From JAMXLO01 sp963719805 (lineage in GTDB: Bacteria > Pseudomonadota > Alphaproteobacteria > Acetobacterales > Acetobacteraceae), in NCBI GenBank assembly GCA_963719805.1, contig CAVRDF010000007.1, positions 124,001 to 188,000 on the forward strand: 64,000 nucleotides of DNA. The letters are read 5' to 3'. Positions 63,765-64,000 of the stretch are shown here, piece by piece; positions within the stretch are counted from its first letter, which is position 1, and each line of letters begins with the position of its first letter. The position numbers were made by a program, and so were the translations under genes. The notes under the pieces are model-generated. The model made no database searches. It was not told the DNA's origin and worked only from the letters and a program-made list of their open reading frames with translations.

Positions 63765-64000
63765 GGTGGCTCGATGGGCTGGGCTGACCCATTCCTTGAG
63801 GTGCGGCCAGAGCTCGTGATCCGGTGTCTTCACCAGATCCTTCTCCAGGGCGCCAACGAGCTTCTGTTCGGTTGCACTGTTCAACGCCTCGCGCAGGTCC
63901 CGCATGCCGCGTGGCGGCGCGACGATGAGCAGCTCGTCGAATTCGCCGCGCGCCACGGCGGCGTTCAGCTCCTGCGCCACCAGCCACAGGAAATTCTCTT
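63756..64000 (-). CDS. Host-attachment-family protein, N-terminus cut off by the window edge
   Basis: The frame is open from base 64000 to the stop at 63758-63756, about 81 residues. ENFLWLVAQELNAAVARGEF, DELLIVAPPRGMRDLREALN and EKDLVKTPDHELWPHLKEWV match the C-terminal part of the 'protein required for attachment to host cells' family (Host_attach, about 140-150 residues). The name comes from early Agrobacterium work; the biochemical role is unknown. It precedes hsp20 on the same strand. Confidence 0.75.
   Translation of the reverse strand, partial: ENFLWLVAQELNAAVARGEFDELLIVAPPRGMRDLREALNSATEQKLVGALEKDLVKTPDHELWPHLKEWVSPAHRATGD

Overview
The window is GC-rich, densely coded bacterial chromosome with no insertion sequence, prophage, CRISPR array or rRNA. 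Gene content points to an alphaproteobacterium, probably Rhodospirillales/Acetobacteraceae (inference): an ATP12-type F1-ATPase chaperone, a complete glcDEF glycolate oxidase, a MaeB-type fused malic enzyme, an OxyR with both redox cysteines, and many ABC solute-binding proteins with Tat or Sec leaders. Five reading-frame breaks sit exactly where a GANTC site (the CcrM methylation motif of Alphaproteobacteria) can be reconstructed.

Layout. 1-5.3 kb: a cut-off unknown gene, a small zincin-like protein, the N-terminal scrap of an acyl-CoA dehydrogenase-like gene, then a compact operon of a two-subunit molybdenum hydroxylase followed by a MoaD/ThiS-like sulfur carrier. 5.4-12.3 kb (minus strand): a 2-hydroxyacid dehydrogenase, an ATP-dependent DNA ligase, glcD, glcE, a two-helix membrane protein, glcF and an exported TPR protein. 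12.3-20.5 kb: a DadA-like oxidase, ribosomal protein L36, an oxyR-cupin pair with a nearby methyltransferase, a GT-C-type membrane protein, a TauD/TfdA dioxygenase and an oligopeptide-type binding protein. 20.5-30.7 kb: purH, a branched-chain-type binding protein, a glutathione reductase, two more oligopeptide-type binding proteins, two small ferredoxin-fold enzymes and two DppBC-type permeases with no ATPase gene beside them.

30.7-42.6 kb (minus strand): maeB and an isochorismatase-family hydrolase, then a livJ-H-M-G-F branched-chain transporter whose order is interrupted by a fibronectin type III gene, then a J-domain membrane protein, galU and a phosphohexomutase. 42.6-49.4 kb: a TPR/GT41 glycosyltransferase, tRNA-Leu(GAG), lipB, and an rluC-like - asmA - atp12 - acyP run. 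49.4-57.6 kb: an NtaA-type flavin monooxygenase divergent from a dimethylformamidase-like protein, an exported aldose epimerase, a chorismate-lyase-like protein, an ABC exporter and a small secreted protein with a clear terminator. 57.6-64 kb: a polar amino-acid-type binding protein downstream of a chemoreceptor that ends in a PilZ domain, a luciferase-like monooxygenase with an AAHS-type MFS transporter, an Hsp20 chaperone and the end of a host-attachment-family gene.

Two window-scale observations stand out. First, seven single-base insertions break six otherwise healthy genes, including rpmJ. Five convert GACTC/GAGTC into a six-base form by duplicating the A next to the methylation target, and two occur in the same GTACCGGTACC context; this looks like methylation-linked base-calling error rather than gene decay. 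Second, four intergenic sites carry related palindromic or half-palindromic repeats, one of which supplies the last codons and stop of livM.
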